Shown here: in pieces, positions 9,313 to 19,800 of the stretch
How the letters are laid out: every line of letters starts with the position of its first letter
Numbering within the stretch: position 1 is the first letter of the stretch
Origin: Thalassobaculum_A sp040219615
GTDB taxonomy: Bacteria > Pseudomonadota > Alphaproteobacteria > Thalassobaculales > Thalassobaculaceae
NCBI RefSeq assembly: GCF_040219615.1
Contig: NZ_JAVJSE010000024.1
Coordinates: 1-64,000 of the forward strand
Reading direction: 5' to 3'
Length of the DNA stretch: 64,000 bases
The notes under the pieces: generated by a model
Database searches by the model: none
Seen by the model: only the letters and a program-made list of their open reading frames with translations
Told to the model about the DNA's origin: nothing
Made by a program: the position numbers and the translations under genes

Positions 9313-9342
9313 TTGTTGGCCATTCCTACAGTTTCATATAAT
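9313..9342 (+). promoter_or_regulatory. Candidate sigma-70 promoter for the PAS kinase
   Basis: A perfect TATAAT at 9337-9342 is preceded by TTGTTG at 9313-9318 with an 18-bp spacer, inside an AT-rich patch that is exceptional in this GC-rich region. The kinase start lies 22 bp downstream. Confidence 0.55.
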
Positions 9343-9364
9343 TTTGAGGGTAATGAGGGCGTCC

Positions 9365-10498
9365 ATGTCACCGATCGGCGATTCGCTGCCAGTCGAAGGG
9401 ATCTTTGACGCGCTGGCGTCGATCGACGTGGCGGTGGCGATCTACGACCGCAACGACTGCGTGGTGGCGGTCAGCCCCTACTACCGGTCGATGTTTCCCG
9501 AGGAGGAACTGACGGTCGGGCTGTCGTACCGCGACGCCCTGCAGCGCTTCGCCCAGCGCCACGACCGCGTCAGGGTGCTCGGCTACCCGGACATGGAGAG
9601 CTACCTCGACGCCGAGATCAAGCGTCACCGGACCCCGTACGCCCACCAGGTCTACAAGCTCGCCAGCGGACGCTGGATCGAGTCGCGCAAGGTACCGCTG
9701 CCCGACGGCGGGATCGTCGGCCTGTGGCGCGACATCACCGTCCAGAAGGACGCCGAGGCGGCGATGCTGCGCTCCAAGGAGGCGTCCGACCTGGCGAGCC
9801 GGGCCAAGGCCGACTTCCTCGCGCTCATGAGCCACGAACTGCGCACCCCGCTGAACGCGGTGATCGGCTTCGCCCAGCTCCTGGAGCGCTCCAGCGGCAC
9901 CATGCCGGTCGAGACCATGGGCGAGTATGCCGGGCTGATCCGCAGCAGCGGCGAGCAGCTGCTGCAGACCATCAACGACATCCTCGACCTGACCCGGCTC
10001 GCCGGGAACGGCGCCAACATCCCGATGGCGCTGGTGCAGCTCGACGCGGTGACCGCGACCTGCATGCGGATCGCCGAACCGTTCGCCCGGCCGCGCCAAG
10101 TCACGCTGCTGGACGAGGTGCCCGAAGGCCTGCCGCCGCTGCGCGCCGACGCGGCGTCGCTCCGGCGGATGATCACCCACCTGATGTCGAACGCCGTGAA
10201 GATGTCCCTGGCCGGGTCCCGGGTCAGCCTGACCGCGGAGCGGCTGCCGGACGGCGGCCTGGCCGTGGTGGTGGCGGACGACGGCCCGGGCATGACGCCG
10301 GCGCAGATCCAGGCGGCCATGCAGCCGTTCACCCAGAACGACGAGGTGCGGTCGCGGCGGATGTCCGGCGCCGGCATCGGGCTGCCGCTGATCAAGACCC
10401 TGATCGAACTGCATGGCGGCCGGCTGGTGCTGGATTCCGCGCCCGGCAGGGGCACCCGCGCCCGCCTGGAGTTCCCGCCGGCCACGGTGGCGAACTGA
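9365..10498 (+). CDS. Soluble PAS-domain sensor histidine kinase
   Basis: A 377-residue kinase without a membrane segment. Residues 10-125 form a PAS-like sensor (VAVAIYDRNDCVVAVS... GLWRDITVQKD). A short coiled linker leads to the dimerisation domain with phospho-acceptor His157 in MSHELRTPLNAVIGF. The ATPase domain follows, with an N-box (HLMSNAVKMS), DDGPGM and GAGIGLPLIK. The N-box is slightly atypical. ATG at 9365 is preferred over 9353 because GAGGG is spaced 5 bp from it. No response regulator is adjacent. The kinase presumably reads a cytoplasmic signal such as redox or a small ligand. Confidence 0.9.
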   Translation: MSPIGDSLPVEGIFDALASIDVAVAIYDRNDCVVAVSPYYRSMFPEEELTVGLSYRDALQRFAQRHDRVRVLGYPDMESYLDAEIKRHRTPYAHQVYKLASGRWIESRKVPLPDGGIVGLWRDITVQKDAEAAMLRSKEASDLASRAKADFLALMSHELRTPLNAVIGFAQLLERSSGTMPVETMGEYAGLIRSSGEQLLQTINDILDLTRLAGNGANIPMALVQLDAVTATCMRIAEPFARPRQVTLLDEVPEGLPPLRADAASLRRMITHLMSNAVKMSLAGSRVSLTAERLPDGGLAVVVADDGPGMTPAQIQAAMQPFTQNDEVRSRRMSGAGIGLPLIKTLIELHGGRLVLDSAPGRGTRARLEFPPATVAN

Positions 10499-10601
10499 GC
10501 CTCCGGAGCCGCCGTCAACGACACCTCTTGAACCGGCGGTGCGAAGTTCTTATAACCCCGGTCACTCGACGGGCGGCCCGCGCCGCCCGGTCCAGCACGG
10601 T

Positions 10602-10677
<76 letters not shown>

Positions 10678-10722
10678 AAATTCTCCTGAAATCAACATGT
10701 TGCGGGGCGCCAGGCCGGCGCG

Positions 10723-11439
10723 CTACCGGCAGCCCCATTTCGCGACGTCGATTCCCCATTCTCGCCCGAAACGGTCGATATCCGGCGCCAGGCGCGACCG
10801 CAGGAACCGCTGCTGTCCGACGGTAAAGATTTCGTCCGTCCTCAGCCGGCTCCTCGACCGATTGCCGTGCGAGATGCCGACCGCATCGCAAGCCGGCAAA
10901 CCGAGCCAGTCCAGCATCCGGGAAAGCACGTCGCTCTGCGGGTCGATAACGTCGTCATAGTCGAACACGGCGAGTTCGCAGTCCGGCCAGCCCGACCGGA
11001 ACCGCTCCAGTTGCTCGGCGTACCGGGACACGTACTCGACCAGTGCCAGGTGCCGGAACCGCCGCTCGACCGTGACCGTGCCGTCGTCGATCTGATTGCG
11101 AATATGCGATGCCATCCGCTCGATCGGGTCCCGGACGAGATACATGAACCGGAACCGGCGCCCGCTCCGTCGCATTGCGGCAGCCGTCGCGCATGGGTCC
11201 GTCAACGGCGCCTTCGTGTAGGCCGTGCTCGCCTCGAGCGCGTACACGTGACGGTCGGGATCGAAGTCGTACTGGGCGTCGTATTCCGCGTAGTCGACGC
11301 TGGTCGGATCCGCTTTGCAGAAGAAGGCTGGTTCCTTGACGCGCGCCGCCGCGATCATCGGATGCGCCGACAGCGCGTCGAACACGCTGCTGGTCGCGCA
11401 TTTCATGGCGCCGATGATGATGCAGTGAGCGTCGATCAT
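10723..11439 (-). CDS. Sulfotransferase family protein
   Basis: A 238-residue enzyme predicted to transfer sulfate from PAPS to a sugar or other hydroxyl group. The PAPS 5'-phosphosulfate loop is IIGAMKCATSS near residues 7-17, and the 3'-phosphate motif is YLVRDPIERMASHIRNQ around residue 105. The short length fits the small bacterial Sulfotransfer_1/3 group. ATG at 11439 was chosen immediately before the loop strand. It faces the tRNA-Ala gene and diverges from the glycosyltransferase-like gene, and its composition is visibly less GC-rich than the flanks. Probable role: sulfation of a cell-surface glycan (inference from neighbours). Confidence 0.85.
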   Translation of the reverse strand: MIDAHCIIIGAMKCATSSVFDALSAHPMIAAARVKEPAFFCKADPTSVDYAEYDAQYDFDPDRHVYALEASTAYTKAPLTDPCATAAAMRRSGRRFRFMYLVRDPIERMASHIRNQIDDGTVTVERRFRHLALVEYVSRYAEQLERFRSGWPDCELAVFDYDDVIDPQSDVLSRMLDWLGLPACDAVGISHGNRSRSRLRTDEIFTVGQQRFLRSRLAPDIDRFGREWGIDVAKWGCR

Positions 11440-11585
11440 TCCGCGAGTTCTAGAGTCCCCGGACGCTCCGGCGCAACACTCGGCCGCGCCGGCGAACCGG
11501 CGCACGTGACGCGGCGGCTACCCGTCCGGTATGGTCGCGGCGGGGACGGAACGTCGTTTGTCGAACTCGACGGAATGGTGGTCGA

Positions 11586-12821
11586 TTGCCGAATCGCGAG
11601 ACACGGCCGGGGGTAGCGCTGGTGCTGCCCTGGCTGGAAGCCGGGTTGGACCGGGATCTCTATCAACTGGACTACGCTTGCCTGCACGCTGCGCTGACCG
11701 GTCTCGGCCACGCCGTCCGACTGGTCGACCCGCTCGACGCACGCTGCCTGCGTGAGGTTCTCGCGGCCCCCGAATACCCGCTGGTCGTGACGGTCCGCAG
11801 TCAGTCCAAGGACTGGCCGACCCCCGACCGTGGAACCCCCGAGTTCGAGGTTGTCCGGCGCAAGACGCTCGTCACGCTGATCGGCAATCCGCCCTACTAC
11901 GACGGGTCGACCGGCTTCCACGACGCCGTGTTCGACCGCAAGCTCGGGATGCTCATGGATCACGACTCGCTCGACTACGCCGCGCGGGTGGGTCGCGCCG
12001 GGACCAGGCTTCTGCCCTACCGCCCGGCCTACAACGACGTCGGCCTGCGGGACGAGCCGCGGTGGCTGCCAACGTCGCGCCGACCCGTGCCGATCCTGTT
12101 CGTCGGGAACTGCGACGATCCGGAGCACTTCCGGGCGTCGTGGCGGGTGGCTTTCGGCCGGCATCCCGAGGTCGTCCGCGCCATCGAGGCCGCGGCCGAG
12201 GCTCTCGACGCGGACCTGGCGCTTCCGGTCATCGGCGCCCTGGAGCGGTCGACCGCCGATCTGAGCGTGGAGCTGGACCTGCGAAGCAAGGCCGGGCGTC
12301 TGGCGCTCACGCTCCTGACAAGGTTCGCGACCAACCGGTCGCGCCAGCGGTTGCTGGCCCGCTTGACCCTGTATCCGTCGCTGATCGTCGTCGCCGGAAA
12401 CAGCCGCGTGACGAGCCGGCACAAGGATTGTGTCGTCGCTGGACCGATGACCTTTGCCGGCATGCTGGAAACCATGAAGCGTACGAGGTGCCTGATCTCT
12501 CTCAACGCGAACAGCATGACCGGCGCGATCACCGAACGCGTGACCAACGCCATGCGGCGCGGTGTCGTGGTAGTCAACGCCCCCAACACGGCGATGCGTC
12601 GCTACGCCGGCACAAGTCTGGGCCTGCTGGGGCCGGCAATGGAGGGCCTGGAAGGCTGGCTCGACTCGGCCCTCGCAGGTCATCCGGCACTCGACGAACT
12701 GGGCGCGTCCGCCATTCGGGTCGCCCGATCGACGTTCCGAATGGACGACGCCATCGGCTCCATTCTCCGCTACGCGTCCGATCCCGCCACCTGGGAAGCG
12801 CAGCTTGTCGCCACACGGTAG
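11586..12821 (+). CDS. Glycosyltransferase-like protein (GT-B-like, CgeB resemblance)
   Basis: 411 residues, not firmly recognised. The C-terminal half (CLISLNANSMTGAITERVTNAMRRG followed by a new-name strand and a residue near 370 typical of end helices) resembles the donor-binding lobe of CgeB/GT4-like glycosyltransferases, where a Glu precedes a run of small residues; here GAITERVTNAMRRG. The N-terminal lobe has alternating strands and helices, with no signal peptide. The start is a TTG at 11586, with no in-frame ATG nearby; GTG alternatives downstream are possible. Context (sulfotransferase, methyltransferase, WbqC, aminotransferase) supports a role in surface glycan assembly. Confidence 0.5.
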   Translation: MPNRETRPGVALVLPWLEAGLDRDLYQLDYACLHAALTGLGHAVRLVDPLDARCLREVLAAPEYPLVVTVRSQSKDWPTPDRGTPEFEVVRRKTLVTLIGNPPYYDGSTGFHDAVFDRKLGMLMDHDSLDYAARVGRAGTRLLPYRPAYNDVGLRDEPRWLPTSRRPVPILFVGNCDDPEHFRASWRVAFGRHPEVVRAIEAAAEALDADLALPVIGALERSTADLSVELDLRSKAGRLALTLLTRFATNRSRQRLLARLTLYPSLIVVAGNSRVTSRHKDCVVAGPMTFAGMLETMKRTRCLISLNANSMTGAITERVTNAMRRGVVVVNAPNTAMRRYAGTSLGLLGPAMEGLEGWLDSALAGHPALDELGASAIRVARSTFRMDDAIGSILRYASDPATWEAQLVATR

Positions 12822-12837
12822 GCATGCGGACCGGCAC

Positions 12838-13533
12838 TCATCGATGCAGCACGACATCGTAGCGATAGTGAGCCGCGTAGTATCCCGGATCCATCGGGCG
12901 GACTGTCGCGGTCCAGCCGCACGCCGCCGAAAGCGCCTCGACTTCGTCGATCGACCGCCAGATACCGAGCGGCGACGCCGCTTCGTGCTCGACATTCGCG
13001 GCGCGCGGGCGCGTGCCGAAGAACGCGTCGATCCGGTTCCTGTCCGGAAGATTGCCGAGGAAGACACGCTGCACGTTGGTGAAGCGCCGGTGCAGCAATT
13101 CAAGCAGCTCCTGGGCGTCCGATCGGGGCAGATACTGGAAGCCCCCGTGGCAGACGGCCTTGGTGAAGAGGGACGGATCCGCCGCGCATCGGACATAGTC
13201 CAGGACATCCTGGAGGCGGAATGACTCCTGCGGGCGACGGACGAAGTGCTTGTTCGCCACCCCGATCAAGGTCGGAGAAAAGTCGATCCCCAGTCCGCCC
13301 TCGCAGGCCGCAAAGAACCTCGTGGTCAGCGCTCCATTCCCGCAGCAGAGGTCCAGAATCCGGTCGGCCGGTTCGAGGGCGAGTCCGCGCAGCACGGCCT
13401 CGACGATCATCGAGATCTGCTCGTCCGAGACCGTCTTGCCGGCAACGGTGTGCTTCACCTGCCCGAAGAAGTCGTCGGGCCCGCTGGCGCCTGCGTAGGA
13501 CTCGTAGAGATTGCGGACGAACGCCTTGGACAC
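12838..13533 (-). CDS. Class I SAM-dependent methyltransferase
   Basis: 231 residues. The SAM-binding motif I is ILDLCCGNGALTTRFF around residue 60, followed by an acidic motif II (GIDFSPTL) and the post-motif VCHGGFQYLP, the usual order for a class I methyltransferase. The target is unknown; the island suggests a sugar or a carrier-linked glycan. A GTG start at 13533 is preferred since GGAG lies 8 bp upstream and the longer frame has no conserved sequence. It is convergent with the glycosyltransferase-like gene (16 bp gap). The 233 bp upstream (13534-13766) show no gene. Confidence 0.85.
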   Translation of the reverse strand: MSKAFVRNLYESYAGASGPDDFFGQVKHTVAGKTVSDEQISMIVEAVLRGLALEPADRILDLCCGNGALTTRFFAACEGGLGIDFSPTLIGVANKHFVRRPQESFRLQDVLDYVRCAADPSLFTKAVCHGGFQYLPRSDAQELLELLHRRFTNVQRVFLGNLPDRNRIDAFFGTRPRAANVEHEAASPLGIWRSIDEVEALSAACGWTATVRPMDPGYYAAHYRYDVVLHR

Positions 13534-13766
13534 TTGCGAATCTCCGATGGGTCTCAATGCACGTTTCCCGCAGCCAGGTCCGGGACGCTTCGGAGATCGG
13601 GTTCGGGACGCGATGCAGCGGGCGACCGGTCGCCGGTATATCCGGCGTCGGGCCAAGCCGCAATCAGCCCGGATCCGTCCGGCAGATCGACCGTCGGATC
13701 GTCCCCCACGGGCGCAACGCTTTCCGGGCCCGGGTTGCCGCGAACCGTGGGCTCGCCTCGGCCGCG

Positions 13767-14426
13767 TCACATGGCGGTCAGGTCCCGGGCCAGCAGGTTG
13801 TGCGGCTCCGTCAACAGTCTGTGAAGCATGCTGTCGTCGGGACCGTTCCAGGCCGGCAGGAATCGGAGTTCGACACCGCGACGACGGAACTCGTCATGGT
13901 CGTACAAACCCCGGCCGCCAGGCGCGTTGACGTATCGGCGGGCGCCCGTCAATCGACAGATCTCGAGGATACGGTCGGCGCCGCGCAGGTCTGCCGGCAG
14001 ACCCAGGGCGCTTGACCGGATCCGCGGAGTCGACATCCCCAGGAAGCCGCCGGCGATCCCCAGCAGGTCGTCCAGATAGTCCACCACCCGCCCCTCGACC
14101 GCGAACAGGGCCAGGCGAAGCTCCTCGAATTCCGGAAGATCGAGCCGGTCTAGGCCTGGAAATCGACACATCCGCCGCGCGAGCTCGGATCGGGCATCAG
14201 CCGGGAAGGCCAGGTTTTCGATCACGGTATCGCGCCGGCACTTGCGCAGCGGCAGCGTCAGCCAGTCGAGCCTCCCCGAGCGGTCGGGCAGGCGGTTGCG
14301 GTGGACAAAGCCGCGTCGGGGGAACTGAACGCAGTCGTAGACGACGAAGAGGTCGGCGGCCGCGAATAGCCGGAAGTAGCCCGCATAGGGAAAGAAATAG
14401 GGCTGCATCACCGCCACGGTGGTCAA
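13767..14426 (-). CDS. WbqC family protein
   Basis: 219 residues with the family's hallmark N-terminus VAVMQPYFFPYAGYFRL, then DCVQFPRRGFVHRN and LTLPLRK; the PF08889-type WbqC family. Members lie in O-antigen and capsule clusters and often beside DegT aminotransferases; enzymatic activity is not established. The start is a TTG at 14426 that overlaps the TGA of the aminotransferase gene (TTGA), which places two residues before the conserved V-x-Q-P block as in other members; ATG at 14408 would cut into the motif. The overlap suggests translational coupling. Confidence 0.88.
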   Translation of the reverse strand: MTTVAVMQPYFFPYAGYFRLFAAADLFVVYDCVQFPRRGFVHRNRLPDRSGRLDWLTLPLRKCRRDTVIENLAFPADARSELARRMCRFPGLDRLDLPEFEELRLALFAVEGRVVDYLDDLLGIAGGFLGMSTPRIRSSALGLPADLRGADRILEICRLTGARRYVNAPGGRGLYDHDEFRRRGVELRFLPAWNGPDDSMLHRLLTEPHNLLARDLTAM

Positions 14427-15604
14427 CGATCGGCTCCCAGGACGATCCGCACGGCGTCGACGACGTAGTCGATGTCGGCGATGCTCAGATCCGGGGTCAT
14501 CGGCAGACCCAGCGTCATGGCAGCGGCTCGCTCGCTCTCCGGTGCGGGCAGCCGGGGCATCCCGGCGAAGGCGGGATGCCGGTGGCAGGCCTCCTGCCAC
14601 CAGCGCAGCGTGCCGATCCCGGCCGCCTCCAGTTCGCGGCCGAGTTCCTCGGCGGTCGTCCACGGGTTCTGCACGACGCAGGTCGCGACGGCGTGCTCGG
14701 CGAATCCTGGCGGAAACGTGACTAGATCGCCGATCCCGGCACGGTAGCGGCAGGCATTGTCGATCCACCGCAGCCGGCGCGTCGGCCATTCGTCGAGTGC
14801 CGCCAGCCCGACTGCCGCCGTATGCTCGGCGAGCTTGCCGTTGATTCCGATGCTCTGGGAGATCCGGCTTCCATAGAGGCCGAAATTGCCGCGCTCCTCG
14901 ACCTGGGCGATCAGCGCCGCGTCGGTACTCACGACTACTCCGGCCTCGCCGACGCCGAGCGCCTTGGTCGCATGCAGGCTGACCACCGCCGGTGCGCGCC
15001 CTGGTTCGAGGGCGTCCCAGGCGGCCGCCGCGTCGATCACCACCGGGATACCGGTCGCGTCCCGGAAGTCATCCCATTCGGGGCAGGGCACCGCCGCTCC
15101 GAACGGGGATACCGGAACCACGGCCGACACCGGCCCCGGGGCCGAGCGCAGGGCCTCGCGCGCGAGCGCAGGGGTGAGCGCCCAGGCGTCCCGGTCGATG
15201 TCGACGAACCACGGCGTCAGGCCGGCCCAATGCGCCGCCCCCGGCGTGGCGGCGAAGGTCCAGGACGGCACCATGCAGAGGCCGCCATTCGGCGCCAGCA
15301 GACGCAGCGCCAGCATCAGCGCCTGAGTCCCGCTGCTGACCACCGCGAGCTGCGTCTCCTGCAGTCCCTTGGCTTCGGCCAGCCGGCGCTTCAGTTCGAG
15401 GACGAGCGGGGCGAAGTTGGCGTAGCGACGGGATTCGTCGATACGTTCGATGTAGCGGGAGATCGACGCCGCAGGCGGCAGCAATGGCCGGCAGACCGGA
15501 ATCGATGCGGCGGGCCGGTTCAGCAGAAGCCCGCTGCCGCCCGCGCCGGAGTCGCTCCACAGATTCCGTCCATGCTTCACTGCCGCAGCCCCTCCCGGCA
15601 GCAT
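14423..15604 (-). CDS. DegT/DnrJ/EryC1/StrS-family sugar aminotransferase
   Basis: PLP enzyme of 393 residues that would convert a keto-sugar nucleotide to an amino sugar for surface polysaccharide. The PLP-binding lysine is in LHATKALGVGEAG near residue 230; upstream are SSGTQALMLAL (phosphate site) and VIDAAAAWDA (Asp contacting the PLP nitrogen). ATG at 15604 was used; a TTG ten codons upstream is also possible. It is the first gene of the pair with WbqC. The 141 bp between it and the dadA remnant hold no gene and no copy of the tRNA 3' end. Confidence 0.85.
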   Translation of the reverse strand: MLPGGAAAVKHGRNLWSDSGAGGSGLLLNRPAASIPVCRPLLPPAASISRYIERIDESRRYANFAPLVLELKRRLAEAKGLQETQLAVVSSGTQALMLALRLLAPNGGLCMVPSWTFAATPGAAHWAGLTPWFVDIDRDAWALTPALAREALRSAPGPVSAVVPVSPFGAAVPCPEWDDFRDATGIPVVIDAAAAWDALEPGRAPAVVSLHATKALGVGEAGVVVSTDAALIAQVEERGNFGLYGSRISQSIGINGKLAEHTAAVGLAALDEWPTRRLRWIDNACRYRAGIGDLVTFPPGFAEHAVATCVVQNPWTTAEELGRELEAAGIGTLRWWQEACHRHPAFAGMPRLPAPESERAAAMTLGLPMTPDLSIADIDYVVDAVRIVLGADR

Positions 15605-15745
15605 CAAAGACCGCAATTCGATAGCCCCACGCAATACCCTTGGCCACCCCGTTCGCGGTACGACGCGCCAGCCGGAATCCGCCTCCTTGACCTCGGCGTC
15701 GTCCGGACGCCATGGGCGGCCGCGCCGCCCGGTTCCGCCTCCCGG

Positions 15746-16759
15746 CTACTGCCCGTAGCGGGCCGCCGTCAGGCCGGCCATGTCGATCTCCGGGGCACGG
15801 CCCATGGCCAGGTCGGCGACCGCGCGGGCGGAGCCGCACGCCATCGTCCAGCCGAGCGTGCCGTGCCCGGTGTTCAGGAACAGGTTCGCGTACCGGGTCG
15901 GCCCCAGCACCGGGGTCCCGTCCGGCGTCATCGGCCGCAGGCCGGTCCAGCCCTGCGCCCGGCCGAGGTCGCGCAGACGTAGCGGTCGCCGCTGACCCGC
16001 CCGTCGGTGGTGTCGACGCCGGCGATCCGGTCGCCCTCGACCGTCAGCCCGCCGATGGTGACGTTGTAGTGGAAGCTGACGCCGAGCGCGGCGGCCCTGG
16101 CGGCCAGCGCCTGGGTGAACATCCGGCAGTCGCCGGTCCGGTCGGAGACCAGCCGCAGGCCGCCCATGAACTTGTCGGCCACATGCGCGAGGCCGGGTTC
16201 CGCGGCGATGCAGCCGTCGCGGTCCAGCACCTCGAAGGGCGAGTCGTACTCGGCGAGCACCGCCTGGTCGGCCCGCGAGGCGTCGATCTGCTTCCGCGTC
16301 CGGAACAGCTGCAGGGTGCCTAGTGGTCGAAGTCGACCACTTGCTCCTTCAGGTCGAAGTCGACCGGGACCTCCCGTAGCAGTTCCGGCAGGACATCGCG
16401 GCTGTAGTTCGAGATCCGGACCATGCGCCCCTTGTTCAGCGCGTAGGACCGGGCATTGCAGTTGGCGACCATCCGGGCGCACCAGCCCCACATCGCGGGG
16501 TCCGTCCGCGGCCGGATCGTCAGCGGCCGATGCCGCATGAACATCCATTTGAGCGCCTTCAACGGCACCCCCGGCGCCGCCCAGGGGGACGTCATGCCGT
16601 ATGACAGTTCGCCCGCGTTGGCCAAGCTGGTCTCCATCCCGGGCTCGCGCTGGCGGTCCAGGACCTCGACCTCCACGCCCCGCCGGCCAGGTAGTAACGG
16701 GCCAGGTAATAGGCGGTCGTGACCCCGATGATCCCGGCGCCCAGAATGACGACCCGCAT
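15746..16759 (-). pseudogene. dadA: Broken D-amino-acid dehydrogenase
   Basis: Remnant of the FAD enzyme that oxidises D-amino acids at the membrane. It starts well: GGGGAGG ribosome site, ATG at 16759, then MRVVILGAGIIGVTTAYYLA. A 14-bp duplication (TTACTACCTGGCC-like, near 16690) shifts the frame. The second fragment (ETSLANAGELSYGMTSPWAAPG) runs to a stop at 16320-16322, within a duplicated GTCGACTTCGACC segment. The third fragment continues in another frame (RPLGTLQLFRTRKQ) to GDRYV, where roughly 90 residues are missing. The C-terminus (WTGLRPMTPDGTPVLGPTRY) follows in yet another frame. Several independent lesions make a sequencing error unlikely as the sole cause. Confidence 0.9.
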
Positions 16760-16858
16760 TTCCACGACCTCCCCGAAGTCGTCAGGACGCGATCCCGAAG
16801 GACCGTCACAAGCAACCCTATCGGCCGGGGACCGGGGTGACGAGCGGGACCCGGGCGG

Positions 16859-19800
16859 CTATCGCCCGGCCGCCCAGGGCCTGGTCTCGATCCGGCCGCC
16901 GATGGCGAAATACGAGACCGTCTGCCGGGTCGGGTCCAGCGCCGCCACCAGGCCGGTAATCGGCGTGTCCGGATCGGCCACCGTGGTCAGCCCGGTCGCC
17001 AGCACCAGCCCACTGCCGGGCGCACGCCCGCCGGGGAACGGCGTGAACAGGCCGACCGGCCGCAGATAGACGGTCGGGTCGCCGCCGATGCCTTCATGCT
17101 CGTGCCCGCTCGGGCCGGTGTATTCGAAGATCGCGACCTCCGGATCGTCCCGCGCCGCCGCCCGCGTCGCCACGATCTGGGCGCGGTAGGGCGACCTGAC
17201 CACCGGGTTGAATCCGACTTCGGCGAGCGGCGGATAGGTGGCGAAGCCCGCGCCGAGCATGCCGGCGGCGATGTTGAGGCCGTCGCTGCCGGACAGCGGA
17301 TCGACCTTGTCGACAATGACCGCGCCCTGCCCGGTCGCCGAGCAGATCGACAGCTTCATGTCGCGGTCGAGCAGAGGATCGCCGGTCGAGGCGGCGAAGG
17401 CGTCGCCGCCGAGCGTCGCCTCCGACAGGATCTGGCCGCTCAGGGCGGCGATGCGGTTGCGCACGCCCGGGCCGTTCGCGACGACGATGTCGTCCCAGTT
17501 GTCGCCGTCGATGTCGGCCACCGCGACGCGCACGCCGCCGACGGCGTAGGACGGATCGAACACCGGCACTTCCAGCTTCAGCCGCGCCGTCCAGCCGCCG
17601 CTTCCGTCGGCGACGATGTCGAAGACCGCCACCGACGGCCGGGTGCCCGGACCGGAGCCGACCACCACCTCGTCGACCGCGTCGCCGTCGATGTCGCCCA
17701 GCGCCACGGTCGCGCCGTCGCCGGCGCCGCCGAACGGCCGGAACTGCACAACGGTTCCCCCGGGGTCACGCGGGTCGACCAGCCGCACCGCCGGCCGGCC
17801 CTGCAGCGGCGCGACCGCGAGGACGGCGCCGTAGCCGCCGAGCGCGTTTCCCACGTCGGCGCTCACGCCGCCCCGGTAGTCGCGGTCGAAGGCATGGAAC
17901 CGGGCGATCTCCCGGCCGCCGGCCGCCTCGACCAGGCTGACCAGCGGGGCGCCGCCGGGACCGGCGGCGACGGCGACCAGTTCCTGTCCGCGCGGCCGCG
18001 AGATCGCGACCGAGGCCATCATGCCGCTGTCCTCGTGCAGCAGCATATGGCAGTGCATGACGAACTTGCCCGGAAAGGCCGAGGCCCGGAGCCGCAGATG
18101 GACCTTGCTGCGCCCCGGCAGGGTCAGCGTGTCCATCATCCGCAGATACGGGTAGAAGACCGGGTTCTCCGGCAGGTCGCGGCGCAGCTTGGTCAGCGCC
18201 TGGTCCTCGTAATACTCCATGCGCTCGACGTAGAAGTCGCCCTGGTGGATGTGGATCGGGTGCGCGACCTGGGAATAGGTGCTCACGATCCAGGTCTCGA
18301 CGTCGCCGGAATAGCCCTGGATGACCGGTGTCGCCGGGAAATAGCCGAAATTGACGCGCCCCCGCAGATACTGCTCGTCGAAGTCGAAGGCGATCTCGCG
18401 GGTCAGGACGGACGGTGCGCCGGCGACCGACGGCGGGTCGGTCGGGCCGAAATCGGGCGGCGCGCGCATCTCGGCGTCGCCGGCGACCTGCACCGTGGCG
18501 AGGATGAGCGAGGGCACGAACGCCTGCGGCGGCTGGAAGGTCAGCATGGCCGGCAGGTTGCCGACCTGGCGCGTGTAGGCGCGGTCGACGGCGTTGATCA
18601 GGTAGTAGGTGCCGGGCTCCGGCGGCGCGGTGACCGCCCAGGTCAGGCGTTCGCCCGGGGCGATGAAGAAGTCGGCGATCGGGTCGCGATGCTTGACCAG
18701 GTAGCCGGGCAGCGGCGTGTAGTGATCGTTGCCGTCCTGCCCGAGCATGGTGGTGCGGAACAACGGCGTGGCGGGATCGACCCTGCCGTCGGCGCCGACC
18801 CGCAGCAGCGCCAGCGAATAGGCCGAGGAGGCGTTGAAGTTGGCGGCCGTCCAGACCTGGGTCTCGTTCCGCCGCATGGCGATCGTCGGGTTGAGCTGGC
18901 CGTTGACCAGGTGGCTGGGCCGGTAGTCGGGCGCGATGCGGGGCCCGCCCTCCGCGGCCGTCGGGTTGGGGTCGGTGAAGGTCGGGCTGGTGGCGTTGGT
19001 CACCGGGCCCAGGACGAACAGGCCGGGATCCGCCGGGCTCGGCGCCACCGCCAGCCCGCTGAAGACCAGCTGCCGTGTCGCCAGCCCTTCGACCAGGGCC
19101 CGATGCCGGGGAGCGACCACCGAGCCGACCTGGATCAGCCCCGCCATGCCGCCGAACACCTGCGGCGCCGTCGAGCCGTGCATATGCGGGTGGTACCAGT
19201 CCATGCCTTCGCTGTGGTCCTCGCCGAGCCGCATCTCGGTCCGGTAGCGGCCGCCTGGCAGGAACGAGCGGTAGACGTTGTCGCCCCGGCCGGCCGGGCT
19301 GACCAGCAGGCCGTGGGTGTGGATGTTCGAGGCGTCCGGGACCGGTTCGGTCGGATCGAAATGCGCGTCGCTCCTCTGCACCACCGACGTGGGGACCCGC
19401 TCGTCGTTGATCGTGAGCTTCAGCGTGTCGCCGGGCTCGATCATCAGGGTCGGCGCCGGGAACACCCCGTTGAAGGACGAGACCATGCCGCCGAGACGGC
19501 CCTGGCCCTGGTAGCTCGTCAGCCTGTAGGGCCGCGAGCCGACCAGCATCGGGTTCTCGGGCGTGCCGGTGACCAGTCGCAGGTCGGCCTCGAGCAGGCC
19601 GCCGGACGACCGCAGGGCGCGATCGCCGGCCGTCAGGTCGAGCAGCGGACCGTCCGACGGCGGCGGCGTGCCGGCATAGGGCGTGATCGCCACGCCGAGC
19701 CTCGGCTGGAAGGAGATCACCTCGCCGCAGGGCAGGAACACCACGTCTCCGGGTCTGGCCGGGCACTGCGGCGCCGGCAGGCCGTTCCCGGACGCCTGGG

